Below, piece after piece: positions 26,213 through 38,729 of a stretch of DNA of 56,221 bases (position 1 is the first letter of the stretch; each line of letters begins with the position of its first letter). The notes below the pieces were generated by a model. That model made no database searches. It had not been told where the DNA came from and worked only from the letters and a program-made list of their open reading frames with translations. The stretch covers positions 1 through 56,221 of the forward strand of contig SLCY01000039.1 in the NCBI GenBank assembly GCA_007125585.1. Reading direction: 5' to 3'. Source of the stretch: Bacteroidales bacterium. GTDB taxonomy: Bacteria > Bacteroidota > Bacteroidia > Bacteroidales > UBA7960. Made by a program: the position numbers and the translations under genes.

Positions 26213-29149
26213 CTGTGTGCCGGCCGGCAGTTTCAGCGACCGGAACAACACCTCTGCCGGATGGAATGCCCTCCGTCCGGTACCGTCGAGTATCTGCTGC
26301 CTGCAGCTTGTGCCGGCTGCCACGATGATGGCATCCCGGTCCGCCCGGCGAATGGCAGGAAACCGTGAAAGCTCGCCGATCTGCATGCTGAGGCCATAAT
26401 GGCCTTTTTCATAACCAAAGGCGCCTGCCATCCCGCAGCAACCGCATTCTATCTCTTCTATATCATGATTTACCGGGATCGACAACATTCTTACGGTGTG
26501 ATCAACTGAAGACAATGCTTTTTGATGGCAGTGGCCATGCATGTAGATCTTTCTTTTTTGCGCATCAAAAAGGGAGGCGTCGATGTTCCCGCCGGCATGT
26601 TCTGAGGCGATAAACTCCTCTATGGTATGGCAGTGCTTTGACAGCTTGATGGCCGCATCTTCCATCTCTTTGCCTGCAAGTTCCGGATATTCGTCACGAA
26701 AACACAAGACAGCCGAAGGTTCAATGCCTATCAGGGGTGTTTTTTCATTGACGTGTGGTGCAAGCAGTTCAATGTTTTTCGATGCTATTGCAGCTGCTTT
26801 TTTCAAAAGGCCTTTCGACAGATATGCCCGTCCACTTTCCACGTGTTTCGGGATGAGTATGCGGTAGCCCAGCTGGTTCAATAAAAGACAGGCCTGAATG
26901 CCCGTTTCAGGTTCATTGAAATTGGTGAACTCATCGCAAAACAGGTATACGCTCTTGTTCAATCCAGGCTTTTGGTTGATCAGGGGTAGCTGTTTTTTTG
27001 CCCATGAGCGAAGGCTTTGTTTCCTGATGAGCGGAAGCTCCCTTTCTTTTGCAAAGCCGAGCATTTGTTTCAGCAATGATGAGGTCAGCTTGTTTTTTGC
27101 CATAAAGTTGAACACTGAAGGTGCAATGCTGCCGGCCTTGAAGAGCTTCGAATATGCACCGGTGATCCTGACGCTGAATGGCGTGCCTGTTCCGTCATAA
27201 TGGTGTTGTAACACTTCGGCCTTGTATTTGCCCATATCAACGCTTGATGGGCACTCTGCCTTACAACCTTTACATGAGAGGCACAGGTCGAGTATCTCGA
27301 TCAGTTCTTTATGGAGAAAGGGATTATTCTTCGATGAGTGGGTGATCATTTCGCGCAGCAGGTTGGCCCTGCCCCGGGTGCTGCTGAATTCATCAAGTGT
27401 AGCGTGATAGGATGGGCACATCACACCACCTGCGGCGTGGTTCTTCCTGCAATCGCCCGAACCATTGCATTGCTCGACAGCCCTTAAGAATCCAAGGGTT
27501 TTTTCGTAGTTGAAATAGGTTTTGATCTTTTTCTCCGGTTGTCCCGGTGTGTACCGGAGGGAGGTTTTCACGGAGGGGGTGTTGACAATCTTTCCGGGGT
27601 TCAGGATGTTTTGAGGGTCCCAGGTGGTCTTTACCTGATGCAACAGATCAAGGCATTTGTCACCCAGTACGATGGGAATAAAACCTCCGCGCAGCCGCCC
27701 GTCGCCATGTTCACCGCTCAGCGAGCCCCTGTATTTTTTGACCAGTTTTGCCATCCCCTCTGCGACTTCCTGGAAACGCTCCACGTCGGTACGGCTTTTC
27801 AGATTCAACAACGGACGCAGGTGCAACTCCCCGGAACCTATATGGGCATAAAAGACACACTGTAGTCCGAGCTGGTTCAATAGGGCCTGCACCTCCCTGA
27901 TAAAACCGGGCAGCGCCGTAACATGTACTGCCGTGTCCTCGATGACGGCTACCGGTTTAGCATCTCCGGGAATATTCGACAGCAACCCCAGGCCTGCTTT
28001 CCGCAAAGCCCAGACCTTACTGATATCTTGGTCGAAAAGTGCCGGATAGTGATAACCCAGACCGCTTTTACGCATCCGGGCTTCCAGTTCCCTGGCTTTC
28101 TCCCTGGCCTCTTTGCGTGTGTTACAGGCAAACTCCACCAGCAGTATGGCACCCGGGGACCCTTTCACAAAAAAGCGGTTTTTTGCCTGATGGATGTTTG
28201 ACCGGGTACAGTCAAGGACATGCTTATCGATCAGCTCTATGGCGACCGGCTGATGCTCCAGGGCCACCAGGTTTGCCTGAAGGGCTTCATCAATGGTTTC
28301 TGTATGTACGCATACCAGTGTTTTTTCCGGTGGCGGCAACGGCACCAGGTTCAACCTGATCTCCGTATACAGGGCCAGGGTGCCCTCTGCGCCACATAGC
28401 AGCTTGCAGGCGTTGAACGTCTCCTCCCCGCCAAAAAGCGAAGCGTTGAGGAGCATATCCAGGGCATATCCCGTATTTCGCCTATTGATGCGGGGATCAG
28501 GGAAATTGGCCCTGATTGCTTCCTGGAGTTCCTTTTCTGAAAGCATCTCAAACAGCTGGCTGTAGATCGTGTTTTCCAGCTTGCTGCCCACGCACTTGTT
28601 TCGGAAAGCTTCATTGTTGAGGGGGCCAAACGTCGCAAGGGTGCCATCGGAGAGCAGAGCCTTTATTTCCAGGGTGTGGTCGCGGGTGCTGCCATATACG
28701 AGGGAGTGTGCGCCACAGGCGTTGTTGGCTACCATGCCCCCTATCATACAGCGGTTACCCGTTGACGTTTCGGGCCCGAAAAACAATCCGTGCGGTGCCA
28801 GGAACCGGTTTAAATCGTCGAGGATCACCCCTGGCTGCACCCTTACCCATCTTTCTTCTGTGTTGAGCTCCAGAATCTTGTTCATGTACCGCGAAAAGTC
28901 GGTTACCATTCCGTGGCCAACAACCTGACCGGCAAGGGATGTCCCTGCAGTTCGGGGGATCAGCGGCATATTGTGTTGCCTGCAAAAAGCAAGGATCTCT
29001 TTCAGATCAGCAACATCTGCAGGAAGGCAAACGGCCGCAGGGATCTCCCTGAAAACAGAAGCATCGGTGGCATACAGCAACCGATAACTTAACCCGTCAT
29101 GCAGGTCACCCCGGAGATGCTTCCTGAGTATGTCAAATGATGGTGTCAT
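26201..29149 (-). CDS. FAD/Fe-S oxidoreductase (D-2-hydroxyacid dehydrogenase type)
   Basis: A 982-residue fusion of GlcD-like and GlcF-like parts. From the N-terminus: an FAD-binding PCMH domain (PRTAGTSLAGQVVG and CMIGGMVANNACGAHSL), an FAD-oxidase C domain ending near residue 520 with SGEHGDGRLRGGF, a ferredoxin-like region with CNGSGDCRKN..C and CLSCKGCKAECP (about residue 640), and a CCG-type domain ending CGCCGMAGAFGYEKGHYG. Such proteins oxidize D-lactate, D-2-hydroxyglutarate or glycolate and pass electrons to a carrier. The exact substrate is not readable. Its start overlaps the stop of the upstream EEP gene (ATGA). Confidence 0.88.
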   Translation of the reverse strand: MTPSFDILRKHLRGDLHDGLSYRLLYATDASVFREIPAAVCLPADVADLKEILAFCRQHNMPLIPRTAGTSLAGQVVGHGMVTDFSRYMNKILELNTEERWVRVQPGVILDDLNRFLAPHGLFFGPETSTGNRCMIGGMVANNACGAHSLVYGSTRDHTLEIKALLSDGTLATFGPLNNEAFRNKCVGSKLENTIYSQLFEMLSEKELQEAIRANFPDPRINRRNTGYALDMLLNASLFGGEETFNACKLLCGAEGTLALYTEIRLNLVPLPPPEKTLVCVHTETIDEALQANLVALEHQPVAIELIDKHVLDCTRSNIHQAKNRFFVKGSPGAILLVEFACNTRKEAREKARELEARMRKSGLGYHYPALFDQDISKVWALRKAGLGLLSNIPGDAKPVAVIEDTAVHVTALPGFIREVQALLNQLGLQCVFYAHIGSGELHLRPLLNLKSRTDVERFQEVAEGMAKLVKKYRGSLSGEHGDGRLRGGFIPIVLGDKCLDLLHQVKTTWDPQNILNPGKIVNTPSVKTSLRYTPGQPEKKIKTYFNYEKTLGFLRAVEQCNGSGDCRKNHAAGGVMCPSYHATLDEFSSTRGRANLLREMITHSSKNNPFLHKELIEILDLCLSCKGCKAECPSSVDMGKYKAEVLQHHYDGTGTPFSVRITGAYSKLFKAGSIAPSVFNFMAKNKLTSSLLKQMLGFAKERELPLIRKQSLRSWAKKQLPLINQKPGLNKSVYLFCDEFTNFNEPETGIQACLLLNQLGYRILIPKHVESGRAYLSKGLLKKAAAIASKNIELLAPHVNEKTPLIGIEPSAVLCFRDEYPELAGKEMEDAAIKLSKHCHTIEEFIASEHAGGNIDASLFDAQKRKIYMHGHCHQKALSSVDHTVRMLSIPVNHDIEEIECGCCGMAGAFGYEKGHYGLSMQIGELSRFPAIRRADRDAIIVAAGTSCRQQILDGTGRRAFHPAEVLFRSLKLPAGTQKKG

Positions 29150-30231
29150 CTGCCAATATATTTTGGTGCCGGCAAGGCATGGCCCCCCAATAAACGGAAC
29201 TTTGCCATCACCGGATTGTGGTCAGAATGTTTGAAGTCGAGATGAACACCCTGCACATCAAGGGGTTTGACATTTGGCGACACGATAAAGAAATCAATCA
29301 GGGTGGTGGCGGTGGCGGATGCATGGTAAGGTGCCAGCAACCGCCTGTTGGTAGGCACCGTAGGGTCGTAGACAAAATGCCAGTCAGGAAGGTAATTTCC
29401 GGGGATGTACATTGGGTCTTCCTCATCGAAAACGTTGAAAAAAAACGCTGGTTCAAAGTCTGGCGGACACTGGTTAAAGTCGCCGCCAGCGATCACATAA
29501 TTGCCCTGCTCATATTCCGATGTCAGTACCCCATGCAGGTAGTCCATCTGCAAGGCCCGCAGGTTCCCGTCGTCGAAAGCCGAGTTATGTGTGTTGATGA
29601 TCACCAGTTCTTTGCCATTGGTAAGGGGATAACGGCTGATAAGAAAACATCGCTGCAGGTTGAACAACTTTTCCGGCCATGGATAGTTGCCCGGGTAATT
29701 CACCCTTTTGACCGACCGGGGCTCAGGGTGGCTGGTTGTGACCAGGCCGGAGGTCACCTTGCCCATGGGAGCATACCAAGGTGCCGGGACAAAACGTACA
29801 TGGTAATTTTTCCCAAACGTGTGGTTCGCATCCGGCAATGCTTGCTGGAGGCTGTCGGTCATATCAGTATAATAAGAGCGCCTGGCGTGGAGGTCAACTT
29901 CCTGGAAAAGAAAAAAGTCAGTATCCGCCTTTTTTCTGAGAAACGACAAGATGGCCTGCAGGTTGGAAAGTGTTCGTTCTCGGCTGGTGCGTACCTGCCT
30001 GCCCCCGTCATAAAAAAAATCCATATCGTCACCCAGGCCGGCATAGCCGAGGTTCCAGGTCATCAGGGATATGGTGGCGGTGTCGCTTAAAATGTCCGGA
30101 CGGTCGCTTTCAAACAAGGTTGTGTGTTCCGGGGGGTCATAGAGAGTGATGTGGGAGTAGATGAGGATAACCGCCAGTATAACTGCCAGCGTGAGCAGCA
30201 ACGTTGCAAAGATTCTGATGAGCTTTCGCAT
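29146..30231 (-). CDS. Endonuclease/exonuclease/phosphatase family protein
   Basis: A 361-residue EEP-fold protein with an N-terminal membrane anchor (LIRIFATLLLTLAVILAVILI). Metal-site motifs visible are MTWNLGYAG, FFLFQEVD, VIAGGDFNQCP and FKHSDHNPVMA, so the catalytic Asp and His are present and the enzyme should hydrolyse phosphodiesters outside the cytoplasmic membrane. Substrate (nucleic acid, lipid or inositide) is unknown. The ATG at 30231 is preferred over 30255 because a TACCTTTG -7 box at 30253-30260 would place the transcript start downstream of 30255. Confidence 0.85.
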   Translation of the reverse strand: MRKLIRIFATLLLTLAVILAVILIYSHITLYDPPEHTTLFESDRPDILSDTATISLMTWNLGYAGLGDDMDFFYDGGRQVRTSRERTLSNLQAILSFLRKKADTDFFLFQEVDLHARRSYYTDMTDSLQQALPDANHTFGKNYHVRFVPAPWYAPMGKVTSGLVTTSHPEPRSVKRVNYPGNYPWPEKLFNLQRCFLISRYPLTNGKELVIINTHNSAFDDGNLRALQMDYLHGVLTSEYEQGNYVIAGGDFNQCPPDFEPAFFFNVFDEEDPMYIPGNYLPDWHFVYDPTVPTNRRLLAPYHASATATTLIDFFIVSPNVKPLDVQGVHLDFKHSDHNPVMAKFRLLGGHALPAPKYIGR

Positions 30232-30252
30232 CGGTTCATCCTTTTGACTGAT

Positions 30253-30260
30253 CAAAGGTA
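30253..30260 (-). promoter_or_regulatory. -7 box (TACCTTTG) of the EEP-oxidoreductase pair
   Basis: On the minus strand TACCTTTG lies about 20 nt before ATG 30231. It excludes the longer start at 30255. No clear -33 box. Confidence 0.55.
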
Positions 30261-30371
30261 CATTACATTTTTCGATTCACGGCAGACCGATGAATGATCC
30301 GGGGCAGACATTACCGCATCTTTAGGGGAAAACTCCATTCTGTTTGTTTTCTACTTGTCGTAATGTTATCA

Positions 30372-30379
30372 TAACTTTG
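30372..30379 (+). promoter_or_regulatory. Candidate -7 box (TAACTTTG) of lolD
   Basis: TAACTTTG on the plus strand fits the -7 consensus; the leader would be about 100 nt. Confidence 0.45.
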
Positions 30380-30480
30380 GCTTTTTGCTTATTTTCGTAT
30401 TTTTACCGGATCGTCAGCAAGGGCCGAACATGAGTTCATTAACGGGACCTGCCGGACAGGGAGGGTGTTACTAAACATTA

Positions 30481-33259
<2,779 letters not shown>

Positions 33260-34111
33260 CTATGGGCCACCGATCACCAAGCGGAGTTTTTTGGAGTTGA
33301 TGAACATCACCGGTATTTTTTCCTCATTGTACAACACCCTTTCTTCTTCTTTGTTGAATGGGTTCCAGGTGAGCTTATCGGGGTCGGAGGTGATCATGAT
33401 GGCATCTGCATTCTGTTCACCTGCGAACGCTATTGTCTGGTTGGCAAAAGAGCCCCTGGGACTTGAGAATGTTTTGGTGTAGGGGATATTGTGATAGTCC
33501 ATGATCTCAGTTAACTGTTTCAGGTCAGCCTTAAGCTTTCTGTCGGTGTGATCATCTCCATAGTTCTCTACAAAAATGTCAAATTGAGAGCCGGCAGTAT
33601 TGTACAACTTTTTGGCCCATTTTACCTTTTGCTTGGATCCGGACTGAAGGTCAAGCGGGAAGACAATTTTGCTGTAGTTGATGTTTTCTGCCGGCTTCTG
33701 GATGACAACGACGGGAACCGGCGAACGCTTCACCACTTTCAGGGCAAAGCTGCCAATGATCCATTGAATGCCTTTTTTTCCGTGGGTGCCGAGAAAATGA
33801 AGCAGTGCATTGTGTTTTTTTGCAACGGATGCAATGGCTTTAAAAATATTTCCCTTTTCCACAATAAAGGTCACTTCAATACCGGTTTCTTTTTCTATGT
33901 TGCCGGCAATTTTTTTAAGTTTTTCCCCCACAAAATCTTCGCTTTTTTCTTCTTTTTTCAGCATTCTCCTCGTATAATTGTCGATGATGTGGAGAATAAG
34001 CAGCTTCCCGTTGAGAAGCCTGGCCATCCTTACAGCATTGTCAATGGCAAATTCGCTGATCTCTGTAAAGTCGGTGGTGACAAGGATCAATGGTTTTTCT
34101 CTGGCGTCCAT
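33260..34111 (-). CDS. Tandem universal stress protein (two UspA domains)
   Basis: A 283-residue protein with two UspA domains, about residues 5-145 and 150-280. The first starts PLILVTTDFTEISEFAIDNA and has the LGTHGKKGIQWIIGSFALKV nucleotide loop; the second is less conserved. It resembles the product at 6600-7523 in layout and motifs but the two are clearly diverged. It probably binds nucleotide and acts in stress or energy limitation. A 268-bp gap upstream has no gene; it contains two copies of ATTGTTGAATA and nothing else I recognise. Confidence 0.88.
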   Translation of the reverse strand: MDAREKPLILVTTDFTEISEFAIDNAVRMARLLNGKLLILHIIDNYTRRMLKKEEKSEDFVGEKLKKIAGNIEKETGIEVTFIVEKGNIFKAIASVAKKHNALLHFLGTHGKKGIQWIIGSFALKVVKRSPVPVVVIQKPAENINYSKIVFPLDLQSGSKQKVKWAKKLYNTAGSQFDIFVENYGDDHTDRKLKADLKQLTEIMDYHNIPYTKTFSSPRGSFANQTIAFAGEQNADAIMITSDPDKLTWNPFNKEEERVLYNEEKIPVMFINSKKLRLVIGGP

Positions 34112-34379
34112 ATCGGAGAGGTTTTGATGGTTGATGAGCGAAAGGGGTCAAAGAATCCACAAGTTATGAAAAATTGTTGAATAATTTGATTTTTGGGTCG
34201 CTGAATTGTTGAATAGAATGGCAAGGAGGGCCGCGATGCCTGAGAGCCAGGGGGCAGAAGGGCACAGGACATGTGTTACGGGCAGCTGATTGCAGATGCA
34301 TGGCGCACTGCGAAGAACCCAACATGCAATGCACCCGGGAGTCGATCAGCATTGCCGGAATGATGAAAAGCGCAGGAAG

Positions 34380-35036
34380 CTATCTCAGTGGTATTCGATA
34401 GAGAACATGGTAATGCAGCATCAGGGTCGTGTTGCCGTTTGATTTTCCGTAGCCCCCGATAAAATATGGTTCCATTGCCGGATCTTTGGTGCTGGCGACG
34501 AGCAGGCGCCCGCGCAGGCTCCATCCTATGAATATGTTATGAAACAGTTCCGTTTTGAGTCCCATCCCGGCCTCGATCCAATGCGCACGGTACTTTTCTG
34601 ATGGCAGGGCGGTTTGATGATTTCCCCAGAAAGGATCCGGGATAACAATAAAGGGGGCTTCGTGATCCATGGTGCCATAACCGTATCTGAGAGACAGGAG
34701 CACCAGGTCGTTGGGATTTTCCGGGGTGCGTCCCAGAATGTTGAAGTCTGCACCCAGACGGAAGAAATATCCGCCGGCCTGATACCTGTGTGTTTCTTTC
34801 TTCACGTCTACAGCCATCATGCCGGCTTCCAGCACGGCGAAATAATTTTCTTGCAATTCAACATCAACGGACACTTCTCCGGTAACGGTTTCGGGCTCGA
34901 CAAACTGCCTGGCAAAGCCGGACATATCCAACCCAACCCGCACCGATGGGACGAAAAGGGTGTCATTTTCTGCCTTCAGGCCACAGCTAATTACCATTAA
35001 CGGTATCAGGAAGAAATATCTTAAGATGTTCATCAA
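34380..35036 (-). CDS. DUF6048 family outer-membrane-like protein
   Basis: A 218-residue protein with a signal peptide (about residues 1-21) and a series of short alternating strands with a final aromatic strand (YHVLYRIPLR), suggesting a small outer-membrane beta-barrel. It fits DUF6048, a Bacteroidota family of unknown role that is usually next to DUF6452. Its start overlaps the DUF6452 gene by about 50 nt; an internal start would remove the signal peptide, so the overlap looks real. Confidence 0.72.
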   Translation of the reverse strand: MMNILRYFFLIPLMVISCGLKAENDTLFVPSVRVGLDMSGFARQFVEPETVTGEVSVDVELQENYFAVLEAGMMAVDVKKETHRYQAGGYFFRLGADFNILGRTPENPNDLVLLSLRYGYGTMDHEAPFIVIPDPFWGNHQTALPSEKYRAHWIEAGMGLKTELFHNIFIGWSLRGRLLVASTKDPAMEPYFIGGYGKSNGNTTLMLHYHVLYRIPLR

Positions 35037-35502
35037 GATCGTTTGTTACGTAAGTCATTGGCGCTTCCAGCGAAATGATATGGTGGGTGCTGTATACGGT
35101 TTTTTTGATATCGAAAAACATGGTAAATCCGCATTCAACAGATACCATGTGCGTCTTTCGTTCGTATGTTAACCAAATGGTATCCACCAGATGAAAGAAG
35201 TCGAGCACAAATCCACAACTGTCGGCAGATGGGTTGAGTGGCAGCTCTAATGCAGAAATGAAACGAAGGGTATCATGAATAGGCTGATCTGCTTTCTCCA
35301 CTGCAAACACCCTCAGTGAATCCACCACCGTCCACTGGTCATCTTCCTGGTCAATCATATAAAATCCAATACGCAAGTTGTTGGCAGTTAAATCCTCACA
35401 AATTTCGTCATCCTGGCATGAATGGAACAGAAGAATGGCAAGGGCGGCAGTCATGAGTGTTGTCCGGAAAGCCCGGCCAGGTATCTTACATGGCGATTGC
35501 AT
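34987..35502 (-). CDS. DUF6452 family lipoprotein
   Basis: A 171-residue protein with a signal and likely lipobox (LLFHSC, Cys near residue 29), followed by a small beta-rich domain with CEDLTANNLRIGFY and four further Cys-poor strands. It fits DUF6452. Function unknown. It follows the btuG-like gene by 31 nt, but a TAATTTTG box in that gap (35508-35515) may give it its own promoter. With the box so near, the transcript would have almost no leader. Confidence 0.72.
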   Translation of the reverse strand: MQSPCKIPGRAFRTTLMTAALAILLFHSCQDDEICEDLTANNLRIGFYMIDQEDDQWTVVDSLRVFAVEKADQPIHDTLRFISALELPLNPSADSCGFVLDFFHLVDTIWLTYERKTHMVSVECGFTMFFDIKKTVYSTHHIISLEAPMTYVTNDLDEHLKIFLPDTVNGN

Positions 35503-35507
35503 AAGGG

Positions 35508-35515
35508 CAAAATTA
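35508..35515 (-). promoter_or_regulatory. Candidate -7 box (TAATTTTG) before DUF6452
   Basis: On the minus strand TAATTTTG lies 6 nt before the ATG at 35502, so transcription would begin at or next to the start codon. It may separate the DUF6452-DUF6048 pair from B12 control. Confidence 0.4.
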
Positions 35516-35533
35516 AGAAAAAACGCTGCCCCA

Positions 35534-36577
35534 TCAATAAAAAGTAAAACTGCCGGGTATTATCCCGGTATTCAGGGTGTTCAGCAGCTGACCTTCCTTG
35601 TCGTAGCGCATCATCTTTCCTTTCTGTTCAAAGTCAATGGGGTCGGATAAATAAATATCCCCGTTGAATGGATCCACCGACAGTGCATAGAAGAACCTTC
35701 CTTCTGATGGTATGAATTTTTCCGGTTGCGGGTTGGCGCTGGTGATATTCATGCGGTAAACATTTTCTCCGAGGAAATAAAGTGTCTCCCCTTCGGGGCA
35801 GATGGAGAGGTTGTTGTAGATGAACCCGGGGTCAGGCAGATGGTATTGTTTCTTAATCCCGAAACTGTTTTTTTCCAGTTGATAGAGGGTGGGTTCATTT
35901 TTGAACATGGGGGCGCCGCCCGACAGCACCCAAAGGTGTTCGTTTGAATCCACCACCATCGATACAGGACCTGGTGGCAGGTATAAACTGTCGATCAGCT
36001 GGTCGCCGGCAGGATCGAGCTCGTATACATATCCGGATTGCATCCCGGTGACGTAAACATTGCCCCTCAACTCAACCATTGCTTCTGTCCATCCATTCAG
36101 GGGGATCTCCCCGGTAATCGTTGATGTTTGAAGATCCACGATCCGTATATGGTTCCCAAAAAGATCACTCACATAAGCTTTGTCGTCAGTCACAGGCAAC
36201 ATGTAACGGGGTGAGACCATTCCGGTGATGGTGCTATGGCGATGGCCTGTTTTGGGATCCATCACTTCTATTTTGCCGGAATTGTTGACAACCAGGTAAG
36301 CAAGGCCTTTATGCATGGTTATTGACTGCAGGACATCGCCCGGAGTTTCCCCATTTGCATTTCTGAAATAATCATGATGAATGGTGTCGTTCTTTTTGTC
36401 GTAATAGCTCAATGAGGCATTTCCCCAACCGAAGTTCCCCTCATTGGCCACGAATACACCTTGTCCGGAAGCAATGTCAGGTCGCGTTGCAAGTGGGCCA
36501 TTGTCTTCTTTGCTGCATGAGGCCATGATGATCCCCGCCGCAATGGCCAGGTATTTCCATGTTTTTTTCTTTATCAT
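35534..36577 (-). CDS. btuG: BtuG-like surface lipoprotein, beta-propeller
   Basis: A 347-residue lipoprotein with lipobox IMASC (Cys about residue 21). The rest is a YncE/DUF5074-type beta-propeller with repeated blades such as GKIEVMDPKTG, AYVSDLFGNHIRIVDLQT and NVYVTGMQSGYVYELDPAG. In Bacteroides, BtuG binds cobalamin at the cell surface and hands it to BtuB. The gene follows btuB by 32 nt downstream of a cobalamin riboswitch, which strongly supports the same job. The exact ligand (cobalamin or another corrinoid) is not readable. Confidence 0.85.
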   Translation of the reverse strand: MIKKKTWKYLAIAAGIIMASCSKEDNGPLATRPDIASGQGVFVANEGNFGWGNASLSYYDKKNDTIHHDYFRNANGETPGDVLQSITMHKGLAYLVVNNSGKIEVMDPKTGHRHSTITGMVSPRYMLPVTDDKAYVSDLFGNHIRIVDLQTSTITGEIPLNGWTEAMVELRGNVYVTGMQSGYVYELDPAGDQLIDSLYLPPGPVSMVVDSNEHLWVLSGGAPMFKNEPTLYQLEKNSFGIKKQYHLPDPGFIYNNLSICPEGETLYFLGENVYRMNITSANPQPEKFIPSEGRFFYALSVDPFNGDIYLSDPIDFEQKGKMMRYDKEGQLLNTLNTGIIPGSFTFY

Positions 36578-36609
36578 TGATATTGTTTTGGTTGTTGGTG
36601 CATATTGGT

Positions 36610-38577
36610 TTATTTCCTTTTCTGTTGTGCAAATATTTCCAGTTGGATCCCTGCCCGGAAGTGCCTGAGGGGCATAGGCCGTCCGGCCATTGCCTCATAT
36701 GCCTCATTCCACAGGTTGTTGGCAGCGGCATACACCCTGAAGCTGTGTCCGGCAACATTGTACTGCCATTGCAGACCGATGTTCCCGGTATGATAAGGGT
36801 TGAGCCACTGGTTGTTATCACTGCTTGTATACCTCTTGCCCGTGTAGCTATGGTCAAAAATCAGGGTCAACCTCTCATGACGGATATACCAACTGTAGCC
36901 TGCCGTGTTTTTGGGCACGTAGATAAGTTGTTTGCCTGTTGAGGCATCATTGGGGCTTTTTGCGCGCATGTTTTCTGCCAGGGTAAGATCCCAGCGGGCA
37001 TTGATGCCGATCTGAATGGCACCTGCACTGGCTTTCACTGCGACCCTTGCTTCAAGTCCGTAGCTTCTCACCTCCATGACGTTCCTGGGCGACCAGTGCA
37101 TCATGCCTTCCAGGGGCAGCCAGATGATCCACTGCGATATGTTTCTGTGAAAACCGGTAATGGATGCTTTCTGGAGCCGGACGGGCGACCCGGGATCATT
37201 TGTATTGTCGGAGGATTGCCGGTGTTGTTCTGGGTTGTCGAAGGCAATGGTAAGGTCTCGACTCCAACCTTTTTCCGGTTCAAGATCGGGATTGCCGCCC
37301 GGCGTCCAGTACTTATCGTTGAGTGTTGGGACGCGGTAGTTTTTGCCGGTGTTAGCTTTGATAAACAGCATGGGCATTGCCTGGAAAGAAAGTCCGAATG
37401 CAGGGGCCAGGGGGGCTGCATGGCTGTCAACAAACTCTTGCCTGACGCTTGTAAGCAATTGCAAACGTCCCGGAACGGCTTTCCACTTCAGGGAGCCGAA
37501 AAGGGCAAGACTTTGCTGCTTTTGTTCGGTTTCCCTGTATTCATCGGCCCGGGCTTTGACCCGGCTGGTGTTGATCCCTCCATTGGCAAGCAGCGAAGGG
37601 TGGGGGCTGAACACCGCACCGGCTTCCTGAATGATGGTCTGAGAGCGGGAACGGCTCTCTCCGCTGAGGCTGTCAAAGTATAACAAGGTCTCGTCAAACA
37701 GTCCGCCGCGCCAGCTGATGACACTTTTGTCAAGCGTGGTCTGCCACTGTCCAGTAATACGGAAAGCTCCGTCTTCCTGGTATGCGCCTGCGGTGGATTG
37801 CATCAGGGGGGGAGGGATGTTGCGGTTTGTTTCCTGCCACCACCAGCGGATGTTTAGCCGGTGACGGTTGTGCATGCTGATATAGGTTTCATGCAGGAGT
37901 CCCCTCTGGTAGAGTGCGGCGTGTTCCTGTATTTGAACGGGATGGCCACTCATTGCGGTGTTCCTGTAACTGTAAAGGTTGTCGGAGGTCCGGTTAAAGA
38001 AACGCAACCTGGAGGAGACAGTTTCGCTACCCCATGCAAGCCGGAAGTGTTGTGCCATCTCTCCCACGTCGACAGCTGAAACACCTGCCAGGGCGCTCCA
38101 TCCCTGCTGCATGTCGCGGGTATTGTTTAAATGAATACTGCCTCCCATGTTACCGCTTCCCCACAGTGCGCTGCCACCTCCGTATTGTATGCCTGCTTCG
38201 TCGGCAAAAAAGACCGGGAACAATGCAAGGTCTGTCTGGCCATGCATATAATTTTGCAACGGAAAGCCATTCCAGATGAGGGATGTCTGCGCAGCCGACC
38301 CACCCCGCAGGGAGCTGGTAGACAGTATGCCGGGGCCATAGCGCTTGATGAACATGCCTGTATGGCTGGTCAGCAATTGATCAATGCCCCTGTCATATTG
38401 GTTATGAATGAACAGGTCATCGATCTGATGGAATGAATGCCCGGCAGAAAAAGCATTGTATCGCATGGCCCTTACCTCGGTTTCCCTGAGGGTGATAAGG
38501 GTGTCGGGCGGTTGATCCGTCGCGGCAGACAGCCCAAGGGGTAGCAGCGCGATTACGATTGATGTCCAGCGAAACAT
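36610..38577 (-). CDS. btuB: TonB-dependent corrinoid receptor
   Basis: A 655-residue outer-membrane receptor. It has a signal peptide (to about residue 18), a plug domain (about 30-150, with LRGGSAAQTSLIWNGFPLQN and GGSALWGSGNMGGSIHL) and a 22-stranded-barrel-like remainder. No carboxypeptidase-like N-terminal domain, as in SusC proteins, is present. Its length and position 150 nt behind a cobalamin riboswitch identify it as a B12/corrinoid importer. It is the first gene of the operon with btuG. Confidence 0.9.
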   Translation of the reverse strand: MFRWTSIVIALLPLGLSAATDQPPDTLITLRETEVRAMRYNAFSAGHSFHQIDDLFIHNQYDRGIDQLLTSHTGMFIKRYGPGILSTSSLRGGSAAQTSLIWNGFPLQNYMHGQTDLALFPVFFADEAGIQYGGGSALWGSGNMGGSIHLNNTRDMQQGWSALAGVSAVDVGEMAQHFRLAWGSETVSSRLRFFNRTSDNLYSYRNTAMSGHPVQIQEHAALYQRGLLHETYISMHNRHRLNIRWWWQETNRNIPPPLMQSTAGAYQEDGAFRITGQWQTTLDKSVISWRGGLFDETLLYFDSLSGESRSRSQTIIQEAGAVFSPHPSLLANGGINTSRVKARADEYRETEQKQQSLALFGSLKWKAVPGRLQLLTSVRQEFVDSHAAPLAPAFGLSFQAMPMLFIKANTGKNYRVPTLNDKYWTPGGNPDLEPEKGWSRDLTIAFDNPEQHRQSSDNTNDPGSPVRLQKASITGFHRNISQWIIWLPLEGMMHWSPRNVMEVRSYGLEARVAVKASAGAIQIGINARWDLTLAENMRAKSPNDASTGKQLIYVPKNTAGYSWYIRHERLTLIFDHSYTGKRYTSSDNNQWLNPYHTGNIGLQWQYNVAGHSFRVYAAANNLWNEAYEAMAGRPMPLRHFRAGIQLEIFAQQKRK

Positions 38578-38729
38578 AGAATGGCATTTGCACCGGTTAT
38601 CGTGCCGGTATAGTCAAAACAAACGATTTTTCAATCATTTGTAACAGACGGAGAAATCCTGATGAGAAAAACAGGGCACGCATTTTTCTTCGCTTTTTTC
38701 CCGAAAGCTACAAATTGGGCAATATTACA

